Positions 25,853-34,900 of a DNA stretch of 64,000 nt are shown one piece after another. Made by a program: the position numbers and the translations under genes. Below the pieces are notes generated by a model. The model searched no databases. It was not told where the DNA came from and worked only from the letters and a program-made list of their open reading frames with translations. Each line of letters begins with the position of its first letter. The stretch's first letter is position 1. This stretch comes from Alphaproteobacteria bacterium UBA1301 (GTDB lineage Bacteria > Pseudomonadota > Alphaproteobacteria > Micropepsales > Micropepsaceae): positions 1 to 64,000 of the forward strand of contig DBUB01000012.1 of assembly GCA_002307725.1 (NCBI GenBank). The letters are read 5' to 3'.

Positions 25853-26560
25853 TCAAACTTCGCGATACCGGTAGCCGACTCCGTAAAGGGTCTCGATCGC
25901 CTCGAAGCTGTCGTCGACCTGCTTGAACTTTTTGCGCAAGCGCTTGATGTGACTGTCGATGGTGCGATCGTCGACATAAACCTGATCGTCATAGGCCGCA
26001 TCCATCAGGCTGTCGCGGCTCTTGACGAAACCAGGGCGGGCGGCGAGGCATTGCAGGATCAGGAACTCGGTCACTGTCAGGCGCACCGGTTTGCTTTCCC
26101 AGGTGCACTCGTGACGCTGCGGATCGAGCGCGAGCTTGCCGCGGATCAGCGCTTCCTTTTTGGCTTCCGGGGTTCCGGCGGGCGCCGCCTTGTGGGCTTC
26201 GGCGCGGCGCAAGACCGCCTTCACCCGCTCAAGCAACAGGCGCTGCGAGAAGGGCTTGCGGATATAGTCGTCGGCGCCGGCGTTGAGGCCCATCAGCTCG
26301 TCGATCTCTTCGTCTTTCGACGTCAGGAAGATTACCGGGATGTTCTCCTGCACCTGACGCAGGCGGCGGAGCAGTTCGAGGCCATCCATCCGCGGCATCT
26401 TGATGTCGAGAATCGCCAAATCCGGCGGGGCGGTGGTCAGGGCCGTGAGGGCCGAGGCACCGTCGGTGAAGGTTCGGATGTGATAGCCTTCCTGCTCCAA
26501 TAACATTTGGACGGAGGCCAGAATGTTCTTGTCGTCGTCGACGAGTGCGATGTTCGCCAT
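25853..26560 (-). CDS. chvI: ChvI-type response regulator
   Basis: This is an OmpR-family regulator paired with ChvG. The receiver domain (1-120) has the acidic pocket DDD at 8-10, phospho-acceptor Asp52 in LAILDIKMPRMDG, Thr80 (FLTSKDEE) and Lys102 (RKPFS). The C-terminal winged helix contains LTVTEFLILQCLAARPG and VDDRTIDSHIKRLRKKF. It is the first gene of the five-gene operon; a divergent methyltransferase starts 55 nt away, so the promoters are close or overlapping. Confidence 0.95.
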   Translation of the reverse strand: MANIALVDDDKNILASVQMLLEQEGYHIRTFTDGASALTALTTAPPDLAILDIKMPRMDGLELLRRLRQVQENIPVIFLTSKDEEIDELMGLNAGADDYIRKPFSQRLLLERVKAVLRRAEAHKAAPAGTPEAKKEALIRGKLALDPQRHECTWESKPVRLTVTEFLILQCLAARPGFVKSRDSLMDAAYDDQVYVDDRTIDSHIKRLRKKFKQVDDSFEAIETLYGVGYRYREV

Positions 26561-26615
26561 GGCTCAGGCTCAAAGAATGCTCGCCACAGTATAAAACGCG
26601 CGCCCATAAAGCAAA

Positions 26616-27437
26616 ATGTCGGATAAAAACATGTCTGTGCCCAATTGTTTTCAACCTCGCCGGTTCCGGTCCACCGCGGCCGGCTATGCACGGTTTCGCC
26701 TCGGCTATCCCGGCCGTCTGATCGGGCGCGTGATCGCCCTGACAGGGCTGCAACCGGGCGATGCGGTGCTCGATCTCGGCTCAGGACCGGGGCTTCTGGC
26801 CCTGCCGTTTGCCCAAGCGGGGATGGCGGTGACCGCCGTCGATCCCGAGCCGGAGATGCTGGAGGCGCTCAATAACGCCGCAATACCGGCAAAACTGGCG
26901 ATCCGGACGTGCGCGGGCAGCTCCTACGACCTGCCGGCCGGGCTCGGGCCGTTCCGGCTGGTGACCATCGGGCGGGCGTTCCACTGGATGGACCGGGCCG
27001 CGACCGCCGCGGCGCTCGACCGGTTGGTTGTGCCCGGTGGGGCGTTGGTTCTGTTCGAGGACGAGACCCTGAAGACCGTCGAAAACCGCTGGCGGACGGT
27101 CCTGGACACGGTGGCCGCCCGCTTCGGCGCTGACGCCTCGCCGCACCGGATCGAGCGCAAAAACCCCGACCACCGCGCACATGAGTCGATTTTGCTCGAA
27201 TCACCGTTTCCGCTGCTGGAGATCGCTGGCATCGTCGTTCGCCGCTCGCTGTCCATCGATGACATCGTCGGGTTTGCCGGGTCACTGTCGGTGACGTCGC
27301 CGCAAGCGCTGGGCGAACGCGCGCCCGCCTTTGAGGACGAACTGCGCCGTGAGCTGGCGGTATTGTCGCCGGAAGGGCGGTTCTTTCAGATCGCCAAAGT
27401 GTCGGCGCTGATCGCCCGGCGGAACGGGGAGGGCTAG
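26616..27437 (+). CDS. Class I SAM-dependent methyltransferase
   Basis: The 273-residue product has a Rossmann-type SAM fold: motif I VLDLGSGPGLLALPFA at about 50-65, the acidic post-I residue in AVDPEPEMLEAL, and the motif IV region FRLVTIGRAFHWMD, which is characteristic of the Methyltransf_11 group. Substrate is unknown. It is divergent from chvI and convergent with the OPT gene, with which it shares a 4-nt overlap (ctag read as stop on both strands). Confidence 0.85.
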   Translation: MSDKNMSVPNCFQPRRFRSTAAGYARFRLGYPGRLIGRVIALTGLQPGDAVLDLGSGPGLLALPFAQAGMAVTAVDPEPEMLEALNNAAIPAKLAIRTCAGSSYDLPAGLGPFRLVTIGRAFHWMDRAATAAALDRLVVPGGALVLFEDETLKTVENRWRTVLDTVAARFGADASPHRIERKNPDHRAHESILLESPFPLLEIAGIVVRRSLSIDDIVGFAGSLSVTSPQALGERAPAFEDELRRELAVLSPEGRFFQIAKVSALIARRNGEG

Positions 27438-29401
27438 GTCCGTGCCCGCCGCACCAGCCAGCCGGACAGCTCCAGGATCATCAAGGCAAACACCATCCAG
27501 CCGATTGCCGGTGCTGGCCCGAAGGTCGCGCTGACAAGGCCCAAAGGTGCGCCTTTGTCGGTCGCCACGATCAATCCGGCATAAAGCACGCCGAACAGGC
27601 TTTCGCCGACGATCATACCCGAAGCCATCAAGACGGCGAGGCGTCTGGTCTGTTCCGGCGTGCGGCCGCGCCGTCCCACGCGCGGCTTGGCGCTCCAGTG
27701 ATCGAAGATGTGGCCGAGTACGGCGCCGATGACCACCGGCATGGTGATCGCCATCGGCAGGTAGATGCCCATGCCCACTGCCAGCGGCGGCAAGCGCAGC
27801 CACTTGCGGTAGCCGAGAAACTCATCGAGCAGAACGACCAATACGCCGATGCCGGCACCGATGCCGATCATGCGCCAATCGAGATGGCGCTCGATCACGC
27901 CGCGGGCCAGCGTGGCGATCAGATTGGCCTGCGGCGCCGACAGTGGCGCGGCGATGGCGCTGTCGAGCCGGGGGCCGCCAGCAAAACCGTTGGCTTCGTT
28001 GAGCAGGTTCAGCACCGGCGGGATCACCAGCGCGCCCACCACCACACCGATAATCAGCGCGATCTGCTGCGCGCGTGGCGTCGCGCCGAGAATTTGACCG
28101 GTCTTGAGGTCTTGCAAATTGTCGTTGGAGATCGTCGCCATGGCAAAGACGATGGCAGTGGTGAACAGCGCAAACGCCACCAGCGGCTTGTCGGATCCCG
28201 CCGACGGGTGAACCAGCGTGATAAGCAGCGTGGCGCAGACCAGGATGACGAGAATGCCGACGCCCGAGATTGGGCTGTTGGAGGCGCCGATCAATCCGGC
28301 CATGTAACCGGTAACGGCCGCCACTGCAAAGCCGCCAATGACGACAAAGGGCAGTACAGCAGCGATGAGGCCCCAGGCGTGGCCGGCAAACGGCGTGCCG
28401 CCGAGAAATGCGTTGAGCAGGAAAGCGGCGACGGTCAGGCACACCACCGACAATCCGGCGATCCAGCGCGGTGACAGATCGAGATCGCGGCTATCGGACG
28501 AACTTGTCGAAGCGCGCGCCGCCGTCACCGTCGCGATGACGCCGCGCATTACCGGCACCACCAGCTTGACCAGAGTCCACAACGCTGCCACGCCCATCGC
28601 CCCGGCGCCGATGAAGCGCACATTGCGGTACCAGAGATCGTTGACATAGCTCGGCAGCGGCACGCCGTTTTGCGGCACGATCGTCGACAGCATTGGCACG
28701 GCGCCGAGCCAAGCGATGGCCAGTCCGAGCAGCATGGCCAGGCCGACCGATAATCCGACCAGATAGCCAGCGCCCAGCAGCGCCAGCGAAAATGACATTG
28801 TGAAGCTGGTTGTGCACGGGCCGATGCGGAAGAAGCTTTTCAGCTCGGTCGCCATCACACGGGTGGCTTCGAGCACCGCCATCAGCACCGAAGCGAGGGT
28901 ACCGAAGATCACCGCCTGGAAGCCGACGCGGGTCTCGCCTTTGGCTTCAGGACTGAAGCTGTGGCCGACTTCGAGCACCTCGGCCGCGGCGACGCCCTCG
29001 GGATAGGGCAGGTTGGAATTGGTCACCATGGCGCGGCGCAAGGGGATCGTGAACAACACCCCGAGCACGCCACCCGCCGCGCACAGCGCAAAAACCGTCC
29101 AGAACGGAAAGCCGCTCCACCAACCGACGATGACGAGGCCCGGCAGCACGAACACCATCGCCGACAGCGTGCCCGCGGCCGACGCCATCGTCTGCACGAT
29201 GTTGTTCTCAAGGATCGACGAGTCCTTGAACACTGACAGCACCGCCATCGAGATCACGGCGGCGGGGATTGATGTCGCAAAGGTGAAAGCGACCTTGAGC
29301 CCGATGTAAACGTTGGCGGCGGTGAAAACGAAGGTGATGAGAACGCCGAGCACAATACCTCGAACGGTGATCTCTTTGATGCGAAGGCCAGGGATACTCA
29401 C
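27434..29401 (-). CDS. OPT-family transporter, copy 1
   Basis: This is a polytopic membrane transporter of the OPT (oligopeptide / metal-chelate) superfamily, 655 residues with about 16 hydrophobic segments. Shared OPT blocks include VRGIVLGVLITFVFTAANVY, NIVQTMASAAGTLSA, LPYPEGVAAAEVLEVGHSF and TGYMAGLIGASNSPISGVGI. GTG 29401 (MSIPGLRIKEITV) is the start. The substrate could be small peptides or metal-siderophore complexes. It lies 173 nt downstream of a close paralogue on the same strand. Confidence 0.92.
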   Translation of the reverse strand: MSIPGLRIKEITVRGIVLGVLITFVFTAANVYIGLKVAFTFATSIPAAVISMAVLSVFKDSSILENNIVQTMASAAGTLSAMVFVLPGLVIVGWWSGFPFWTVFALCAAGGVLGVLFTIPLRRAMVTNSNLPYPEGVAAAEVLEVGHSFSPEAKGETRVGFQAVIFGTLASVLMAVLEATRVMATELKSFFRIGPCTTSFTMSFSLALLGAGYLVGLSVGLAMLLGLAIAWLGAVPMLSTIVPQNGVPLPSYVNDLWYRNVRFIGAGAMGVAALWTLVKLVVPVMRGVIATVTAARASTSSSDSRDLDLSPRWIAGLSVVCLTVAAFLLNAFLGGTPFAGHAWGLIAAVLPFVVIGGFAVAAVTGYMAGLIGASNSPISGVGILVILVCATLLITLVHPSAGSDKPLVAFALFTTAIVFAMATISNDNLQDLKTGQILGATPRAQQIALIIGVVVGALVIPPVLNLLNEANGFAGGPRLDSAIAAPLSAPQANLIATLARGVIERHLDWRMIGIGAGIGVLVVLLDEFLGYRKWLRLPPLAVGMGIYLPMAITMPVVIGAVLGHIFDHWSAKPRVGRRGRTPEQTRRLAVLMASGMIVGESLFGVLYAGLIVATDKGAPLGLVSATFGPAPAIGWMVFALMILELSGWLVRRART

Positions 29402-29574
29402 TTCAAATCCGAATTCTGATGTAGCAGCCAGATTCTATTGGATAAAAATCTAATGAAATCTGTGTCGGCCGGATGAATGCGTCGGTGTGACGCGAACTGT
29501 TTGCATTCGCATAAATGTCGCGCACATAGACGAGGCAGTCTGCCTGTTTTTTGGAGCCTGCTTTTGTTCCTGAC

Positions 29575-31554
29575 CTACGATGCTTTCTTCACGCGCCGGA
29601 TTTTCCACCCATACAAGAGAATGATGAGCGCGCCGAACGCGGCCCAGCTCACAAACTCGGCCGGGGCAAAGTCACCGAACACGACCGCCAGCGGTGAGCC
29701 GGCATCCTTGACATGGATGTAACCGACCTGTGCCGCCACGATCAGACCGGCATTCAAGACACCGAACAGGCTTTCACCGACGATCATGCCGGAGGCGACC
29801 AGAACCGCCAGGCGCTTGGGATGGTCCGGATTCTTGGTACGGTCGGCCCACAGATCGTAGAAATAGCCGATCACGGCGCCGATCACGACTGGCAGCGTCA
29901 CTGCCATCGGCAGATAGATTCCCATACCGACGGCGAGCGGTGGCAGGCGCAAGAGTTTTAACTTGCCCATCAACGCGTCGAGGATGACTAGGCCGACGCC
30001 GATCGCGGCGCCTTGGCCGATGCGGTTCCATGGGATGTTCTGTTCGATCACGCCCTGCGCTAAGGCGGTGATCAGATTGGCTTGCGGCGCACCGAGCGGG
30101 GCTCCGACTTGGCTCGGCAGATGCGGTGCTCCGGCAAAACCGTTGGCCTGATTGAGCAGGTCGAGCACCGGCGGGATCACCAGCGCGCCCGCGATGACAC
30201 CGATGATGAGAGCCCATTGCTGTGCCCGCGGCGTCGCGCCGACGAGCTGGCCGGTTTTCAGATCTTGTAGGTTGTTGTTGGAAATCGTGCCGATGGAAAA
30301 CACGATGGCGGTGGTGAAGAGCGAGAAGGCCACCAGGGTTTTGCGCTCGGCCACATCAGGTGCCGCGATGGCAACGAACAGCGTGGCGCAGACGAGGACC
30401 GCCAGGATGCCGACGCCCGACAACGGACTGTTGGAGGCGCCGATCAGTCCCGCCATGTAGCCGGTGACGGCCGCCACCGCAAAACCGCCGATGAAGATGA
30501 AGGGTAGCGCCGCCCAGATCAGGGTGGCCGTCTTGGCCGCCAGCGGCGTGCCGGCGAGGAACATCTGCAACAGCCAGCCGATGGCGGCGAGCGCGATCAC
30601 CGTCAGGATGATGATCCAGAACGGCGACAGGTCGACGTCGCGCGTATCGGTGGCGTCTTTGGCGGCGCGGTGGGCCGACATGGTCGAGACCACGCCCTTG
30701 ATGACCGGACCGGTGAGTTTGATCAGCGTCCAGATCGCCGCAATCGCGATGGCGCCGGCGCCGATGAAGCGGACTTCGTGGCTGCGCACGCTTTCGACGA
30801 AATCGGCAAGGGCCACGCCGTGCGCCGGGCCGCCTGCGGTCAGGATCGGCAGTGCCGCACCGAATGCGATGATGATGCCGAGCAGCATGGCAATGCCGAC
30901 CGACAGGCCAACAAGATAACCGGCACCGACCAGGGCCATCGAGAACTGCATGCCGTAACTGGTGTAGAGGCCGCCGACCGATACCGCTTTGCCGATCTCT
31001 CCGACGGCAAGCCGCGTCGCCGCCAAAATCGACAGCGCGGTCGCGCCGATGGCACCCCAGATCACCGCGAGCAGGCCTTCATTGGAATCGGCACTCTTTT
31101 CGGTACGCGCCCGGTCGCCGACCTGCAGCACTTCGGCCGCCGCGACGCCTTCGGGATAGGGCAGGTCGGAGGTCGTCACCATGGCGCGGCGCAAAGGGAT
31201 GGTGAACAGCACGCCGAGCACGCCACCCGCGGCGCAGATGCCGAACGAAGTCCAGAACGGAAAGCCCGTCCACCAGCCGATGATGACCAAGCCCGGTAGC
31301 ACGAAGATAATCGCCGACAGCGTGCCCGCCGCCGACGCCACCGTCTGCACGATGTTGTTTTCGAGGATCGAGGAGTTCTTGAAGGCCGACAGCACCGCCA
31401 TCGAAATCACCGCCGCCGGGATCGAGGTCGCGAAGGTCAGCGCAACTTTCAATCCGATGTAGACGTTGGCCGCCGTGAATATGACGGTGATCGCGATGCC
31501 GAGCAGAACACCTCGAACGGTCAGTTCGGCGACTTTTTTCGTGCCAGTACTCAC
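29575..31554 (-). CDS. OPT-family transporter, copy 2
   Basis: The 659-residue paralogue of the preceding gene carries the same order of conserved blocks: VRGVLLGIAITVIFTAANVY, NIVQTVASAAGTLSA, LPYPEGVAAAEVLQVGDRA and GLIGASNSPLSGVGI. It arose by tandem duplication. The start is GTG 31554 (Val-Ser-Thr-Gly), which aligns with copy 1. The open frame continues to 31824, but that leader has no hydrophobic or family character and overlaps the divergent promoter region. Confidence 0.92.
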   Translation of the reverse strand: MSTGTKKVAELTVRGVLLGIAITVIFTAANVYIGLKVALTFATSIPAAVISMAVLSAFKNSSILENNIVQTVASAAGTLSAIIFVLPGLVIIGWWTGFPFWTSFGICAAGGVLGVLFTIPLRRAMVTTSDLPYPEGVAAAEVLQVGDRARTEKSADSNEGLLAVIWGAIGATALSILAATRLAVGEIGKAVSVGGLYTSYGMQFSMALVGAGYLVGLSVGIAMLLGIIIAFGAALPILTAGGPAHGVALADFVESVRSHEVRFIGAGAIAIAAIWTLIKLTGPVIKGVVSTMSAHRAAKDATDTRDVDLSPFWIIILTVIALAAIGWLLQMFLAGTPLAAKTATLIWAALPFIFIGGFAVAAVTGYMAGLIGASNSPLSGVGILAVLVCATLFVAIAAPDVAERKTLVAFSLFTTAIVFSIGTISNNNLQDLKTGQLVGATPRAQQWALIIGVIAGALVIPPVLDLLNQANGFAGAPHLPSQVGAPLGAPQANLITALAQGVIEQNIPWNRIGQGAAIGVGLVILDALMGKLKLLRLPPLAVGMGIYLPMAVTLPVVIGAVIGYFYDLWADRTKNPDHPKRLAVLVASGMIVGESLFGVLNAGLIVAAQVGYIHVKDAGSPLAVVFGDFAPAEFVSWAAFGALIILLYGWKIRRVKKAS

Positions 31555-31717
31555 GGCAGGTCCCCACTTTTTTTGTTTCACGCGCGCGTTTCGAAAGCCC
31601 CTGACCCCGCTTTTCCGATCACGCTGTCTTGGCGCGCACAGTGAACAGGTCCGCGCGTCAAGGAAAGAGCTTTTAACCTCAGTACCTTGGCGTGCGGCAG
31701 TCGGTCTTAGAGTGGGA

Positions 31718-31750
31718 TTGCAATGAAGTACTTCATAATATAAAGTACTT
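31718..31750 (+). promoter_or_regulatory. Promoter with double AAGTACTT operator
   Basis: Two perfect 8-bp palindromes AAGTACTT (31726-31733 and 31743-31750) are spaced 17 bp apart. A -35-like TTGCAA (31718-31723) and an AT-rich -10 region (taatataaa, 31736-31744) interleave with them. A repressor bound to both half-operators would cover the promoter. The winged-helix gene at 32537 is the obvious candidate regulator. Confidence 0.6.
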
Positions 31751-31786
31751 TTGTTATGATGACGGCGAATTGATGGAGGGATCGAT

Positions 31787-31906
31787 ATGCGTGCAGTGGG
31801 CGAGGCGACAACAGTGGTCCGCAAAGCAGGGCCCGTCGCAAGTTTATTGCTTTTGGTTGTCCAAAGCCGCCGGACTTTGGCTTGCCGCTCAGGCGCAAAC
31901 CTCTAA
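31787..31906 (+). CDS. Micro-ORF, 39 residues, hydrophobic centre
   Basis: A 39-codon frame starts with ATG 31787 behind a very good ribosome site (GGAGGG at 31775-31780, 6 nt spacing) and ends 19 nt before the next gene. The middle reads VASLLLLVV between basic flanks, so it could be a tiny membrane peptide or a leader peptide. It has no known relative that I recognise. Downstream of it a second good ribosome site serves the membrane protein. It could instead be chance coding in a leader. Confidence 0.4.
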   Translation: MRAVGEATTVVRKAGPVASLLLLVVQSRRTLACRSGANL

Positions 31907-31925
31907 CAACGATAAGGAGACTGAC

Positions 31926-32540
31926 ATGGGCGACGAAAACTCCTGGCGCGACGACATCTCGTTCCTGCGCCAGATGGCCGAAAGCGGCCGCAAGGGTCCG
32001 ATTATGGGTGGCATCTTTCTGGCGGGCGCCGGGGTGGTGTTCGGAGGCGCGTGTTTTCTAGACGCAGCACGGCAGTTTGCGTTCCTGCCACAATCCCCAA
32101 GCTCGCTTCAGATCTGGTTGGGTGCCGCCGCGGTGTTCGTCGTGTTCTGGTTGGCGATGTTCCTGCGCATGATGAAACGCGGAAAGCCGGTCGCCACGGC
32201 GCCCAACGTGGTTTTCGGCACCATCTGGTCGGCATGTGGCATCGGTGTGATGGTGAGTTTTTTCACCACACTGACGGTCTCGCACGAACTGCATAGTGAG
32301 GTCGTTCTGGCCGGTTATGTTCCGATCATCTACGCCTTCTACGGCACGGCCTGGTTTGCCAGTGCGGCGCTCGCCAAGAAGGCCTGGATGCACATCGCCG
32401 GAATCGGTTCGTTTGTCTATGCCACCGTGGTGGCGATGCTGATCGGCACGCCGTGGCTGAGCTTGGTGATGGGCGCAGGTCTGTTGCTGCTCCTGACCCT
32501 GCCGGGTCTCAAGCTGGTTGCGGACGAAGCACACCAATGA
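31926..32540 (+). CDS. Multi-pass membrane protein linked to a winged-helix regulator
   Basis: The 204-residue product has a hydrophilic start (MGDENSWRDDISFLRQMAE) and about five transmembrane helices. These include MGGIFLAGAGVVFGGACFL, WLGAAAVFVVFWLAMFL, the SACGIGVMVSFFTTL segment and a C-terminal VVAMLIGTPWLSLVMGAGLLLLL. ATG 31926 follows AAGGAG at 6 nt. It overlaps the regulator gene by 4 nt (ATGA), so the two are made together. I do not recognise its function. Similar small membrane-protein/HTH pairs usually form self-regulated units. Confidence 0.78.
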   Translation: MGDENSWRDDISFLRQMAESGRKGPIMGGIFLAGAGVVFGGACFLDAARQFAFLPQSPSSLQIWLGAAAVFVVFWLAMFLRMMKRGKPVATAPNVVFGTIWSACGIGVMVSFFTTLTVSHELHSEVVLAGYVPIIYAFYGTAWFASAALAKKAWMHIAGIGSFVYATVVAMLIGTPWLSLVMGAGLLLLLTLPGLKLVADEAHQ

Positions 32541-32836
32541 GTGACGAGTTCGACATCAACCGGATCGACGACGTGATCCACGGTCGATTACGGCTGGGCG
32601 TGATGGCGTACCTGTCGGGAGCCGGTCATGCCGACTTCAACGAACTCAAGGCCAAGCTCTCGGCGTCTGACGGCAACCTCTCGGTCCAGCTGCGCAAGCT
32701 GGAGGAGGCAGGCTATGTCGAGATCGAGAAGACCTACGCGGGGCGAAAGCCGCTGACGCGCGTCACCATGACCGACAAAGGGCGTACCGCCTTCGTCGCC
32801 TATCTCGATGCCATCGAGAAACTTTTGCCGAAGTAA
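32537..32836 (+). CDS. Winged-helix transcriptional regulator (HTH_34-like)
   Basis: The 99-residue single-domain protein has an N-terminal IDDVIHGRLRLGVMAYL helix, a recognition helix in SDGNLSVQLRKLEEAGYVEI, and the wing KTYAGRKPLTRVTMTDKGR. This pattern belongs to small MarR/ArsR-like winged-helix proteins. It is coupled to the upstream membrane protein gene. It probably binds the AAGTACTT pair upstream and represses its own operon. No sensor domain is present, so the membrane protein may supply the signal. Confidence 0.88.
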   Translation: MSDEFDINRIDDVIHGRLRLGVMAYLSGAGHADFNELKAKLSASDGNLSVQLRKLEEAGYVEIEKTYAGRKPLTRVTMTDKGRTAFVAYLDAIEKLLPK

Positions 32837-32853
32837 GACGGCGGCCACAAAAA

Positions 32854-32882
32854 TGAACGGCCCCCGTTGCCGGAGGCCGTTC
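32854..32882 (-). terminator. Rho-independent terminator of the chemoreceptor gene
   Basis: The stem TGAACGGCC/GGCCGTTCA is followed on the minus strand by TTTTTGTGG, about 50 nt past the chemoreceptor stop. Confidence 0.65.
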
Positions 32883-32890
32883 AAATTGGC

Positions 32891-32926
32891 AGCGGGGGGA
32901 GCGCAAGACGGCTCCCCCGTTTTCTT
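32891..32926 (+). terminator. Rho-independent terminator of the winged-helix operon
   Basis: The stem cgggggagc / gctcccccg is followed by ttttcttt on the plus strand, 60-90 nt past the regulator's stop. It lies back to back with the opposing terminator. Confidence 0.75.
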
Positions 32927-32932
32927 TGGAGG

Positions 32933-34900
32933 CTAGAACTCAACCCAATCGTCGGCGGGTGCCGCTTCGGCTGCCGGTGTCGGGCTGGCGTTAACCGCAA
33001 CCTTTTCGCGCTTCGGGAGAGGTTCGTGCTTCGGGAGCGGTTTGGCAGCGAGCTTGGGTGTGATTTTCGGTTTATCGACCGGCTTGGCTTTGCGGGCTGG
33101 CGCCACTTCCTGGCTGTTGATGATATTGCCGTCGATGCCGTTGACCTTGAAGCGGCCGAGCAGATTGGCGAGGTTTTCAGTCTCGGTTGCCAGCGAGTGG
33201 CTGGAGGCAGTCGATTCTTCCACCATCGCCGCGTTGCTCTGGGTGACGCTGTCGAGTTCGGCCACCGCGGTGTTGACCTGGGCGAGGCTGCTCGACTCTT
33301 CCTGGGCCGAGGCGGTGATCTCGTTGACCACTTCGTTGATTTCAGCGACCTGGCTGACGATGCGTTCCAGCGCTTTGCCGGCTTCGACCACCAGACCGAC
33401 GCCCTGGGTGATCTTGGTGGTGGATGTGCCGATCAGCGATTTGATCTGCTTGGCGGCATCGGCGGAACGATGCGACAGCGCGCGTACTTCGCTCGCCACC
33501 ACCGCAAAGCCCTTACCGGCTTCACCCGCCCGTGCCGCTTCGATACCGGCGTTGAGGGCAAGCAGGTTGGTCTGGAAGGCGATTTCGTCGATGACGCCGA
33601 CGATCTGGCCGATCTGTGCCGCGCTCTTTTCGATTTCGTGCATGGCGCCGACCGCGTCGGTGACGACTTGACCGGTGCGCGTGGCGTCGTTTTTGGCAGT
33701 GGACACCGCATCGCGGGCATTGATGGCGCCCTCGGCGGTTTTCTTCACTGTCGCCGTGATGTTGTCGATCGTGGCGGCGGTCTCTTCGAGCGTCGCGGCT
33801 TGGTGCTCGGTGCGGCGCGACATATCGTCGGAGGCGCGCGAAATCTCGTTTGAACCGCTCTGGACGTTGAACATCACCTGCCAGATGACGCGCAGCGTAT
33901 CTTCCAGTTTGTGCATGGCGGCATTGAAGTCGTCGCGTACCTTGGCGTAACTGCCGTTAAACTCAGCCTTGATGCGGTGGGTGAGATCGCCCGCCGCCAA
34001 GCTGTTGAGCGCATCGGCCAACGAATTGACCACGACATCGACCGCCTTGCGGGTTTCTTCCTGCTCGCGACGTGCTTCGACCAAGCGGGATTCGTTATTG
34101 CGGAAGACTTCCAGGGAACGGACGATGGCGCCGAATTCGTCGCCGCGTTCCATGGCTTCAAGATCGACATTGGTGTTGCCGCCGGCGAGTGTTTCGGTCG
34201 CGTTAGCGATCTTCTTGACGTCGCTGCGGATCATCATGACGGAAAGCATCGCGATCAGGCCAACCAGCAGCAGCGTGATCAGGGCGATGGTCTGGATCGA
34301 GTCCTGCGTCGCTGCGGAATGTTCGGCGCTGACCTGGGCCTGCGCGTTGGTCTGTTCTTGCGTCGACTTCACGACCTGGTCGAGGGTCGCCAGCATTTGC
34401 TGATAGGATTTTTCGAATGGATCGATGAAGCTGACGGCTGCGGAAAAGTCGGCGCTCATCATCGAACCGACGAGATCCACAGCGCTCTTGGTCTCATCGA
34501 CCTGTTTCTCAAGCTTGATGACCATCGGCTTCTGCACCGCGTTCATCTTGGGCTCGAGCGCCTTGAGGCTGCCTTCGATTGCGGCAAAATTCGCGATGAG
34601 GTCTTTGGTTTGCGCGTCGATCTTGCCGGTATCGATCTTGCCAGCCTGATGCGTGAGCAGCATGTAGACTTGACCGTGCGCGTCCTGGAGGCGCTGGGCG
34701 ATGGTTTTCATCTCCAGGCTTTTCACCATTTCGACGTTGACGACGGTGCGCAGGTCTTGTGCCGAACTTTTTTGCGCGTTGATTGAAACCCAAGCGACGC
34801 CTGCGAGCGCGATAAGTGCAACAGTCGGCGCGAAGGCGATCTTCACGAGAAGCGGCATATCCGCCAGACGAAAGCCCATTACTGCCAATCCTTGTTTCAT
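32933..34900 (-). CDS. Methyl-accepting chemotaxis protein
   Basis: This is a 655-residue transmembrane chemoreceptor. TM1 is at about 20-40, with a helical-bundle ligand domain at 41-203 and TM2 at 204-224. HAMP and coiled-coil segments follow, including MERGDEFGAIVRSLEVF. The highly conserved signalling hairpin contains GVIDEIAFQTNLLALNAGIEAAR. The C-terminus is a Pro/Lys/Ala linker ending in DDWVEF, reminiscent of the CheR-tethering tail. No che or flagellar genes are nearby, so it is an orphan receptor gene; the ligand is unknown. Confidence 0.94.
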   Translation of the reverse strand: MKQGLAVMGFRLADMPLLVKIAFAPTVALIALAGVAWVSINAQKSSAQDLRTVVNVEMVKSLEMKTIAQRLQDAHGQVYMLLTHQAGKIDTGKIDAQTKDLIANFAAIEGSLKALEPKMNAVQKPMVIKLEKQVDETKSAVDLVGSMMSADFSAAVSFIDPFEKSYQQMLATLDQVVKSTQEQTNAQAQVSAEHSAATQDSIQTIALITLLLVGLIAMLSVMMIRSDVKKIANATETLAGGNTNVDLEAMERGDEFGAIVRSLEVFRNNESRLVEARREQEETRKAVDVVVNSLADALNSLAAGDLTHRIKAEFNGSYAKVRDDFNAAMHKLEDTLRVIWQVMFNVQSGSNEISRASDDMSRRTEHQAATLEETAATIDNITATVKKTAEGAINARDAVSTAKNDATRTGQVVTDAVGAMHEIEKSAAQIGQIVGVIDEIAFQTNLLALNAGIEAARAGEAGKGFAVVASEVRALSHRSADAAKQIKSLIGTSTTKITQGVGLVVEAGKALERIVSQVAEINEVVNEITASAQEESSSLAQVNTAVAELDSVTQSNAAMVEESTASSHSLATETENLANLLGRFKVNGIDGNIINSQEVAPARKAKPVDKPKITPKLAAKPLPKHEPLPKREKVAVNASPTPAAEAAPADDWVEF

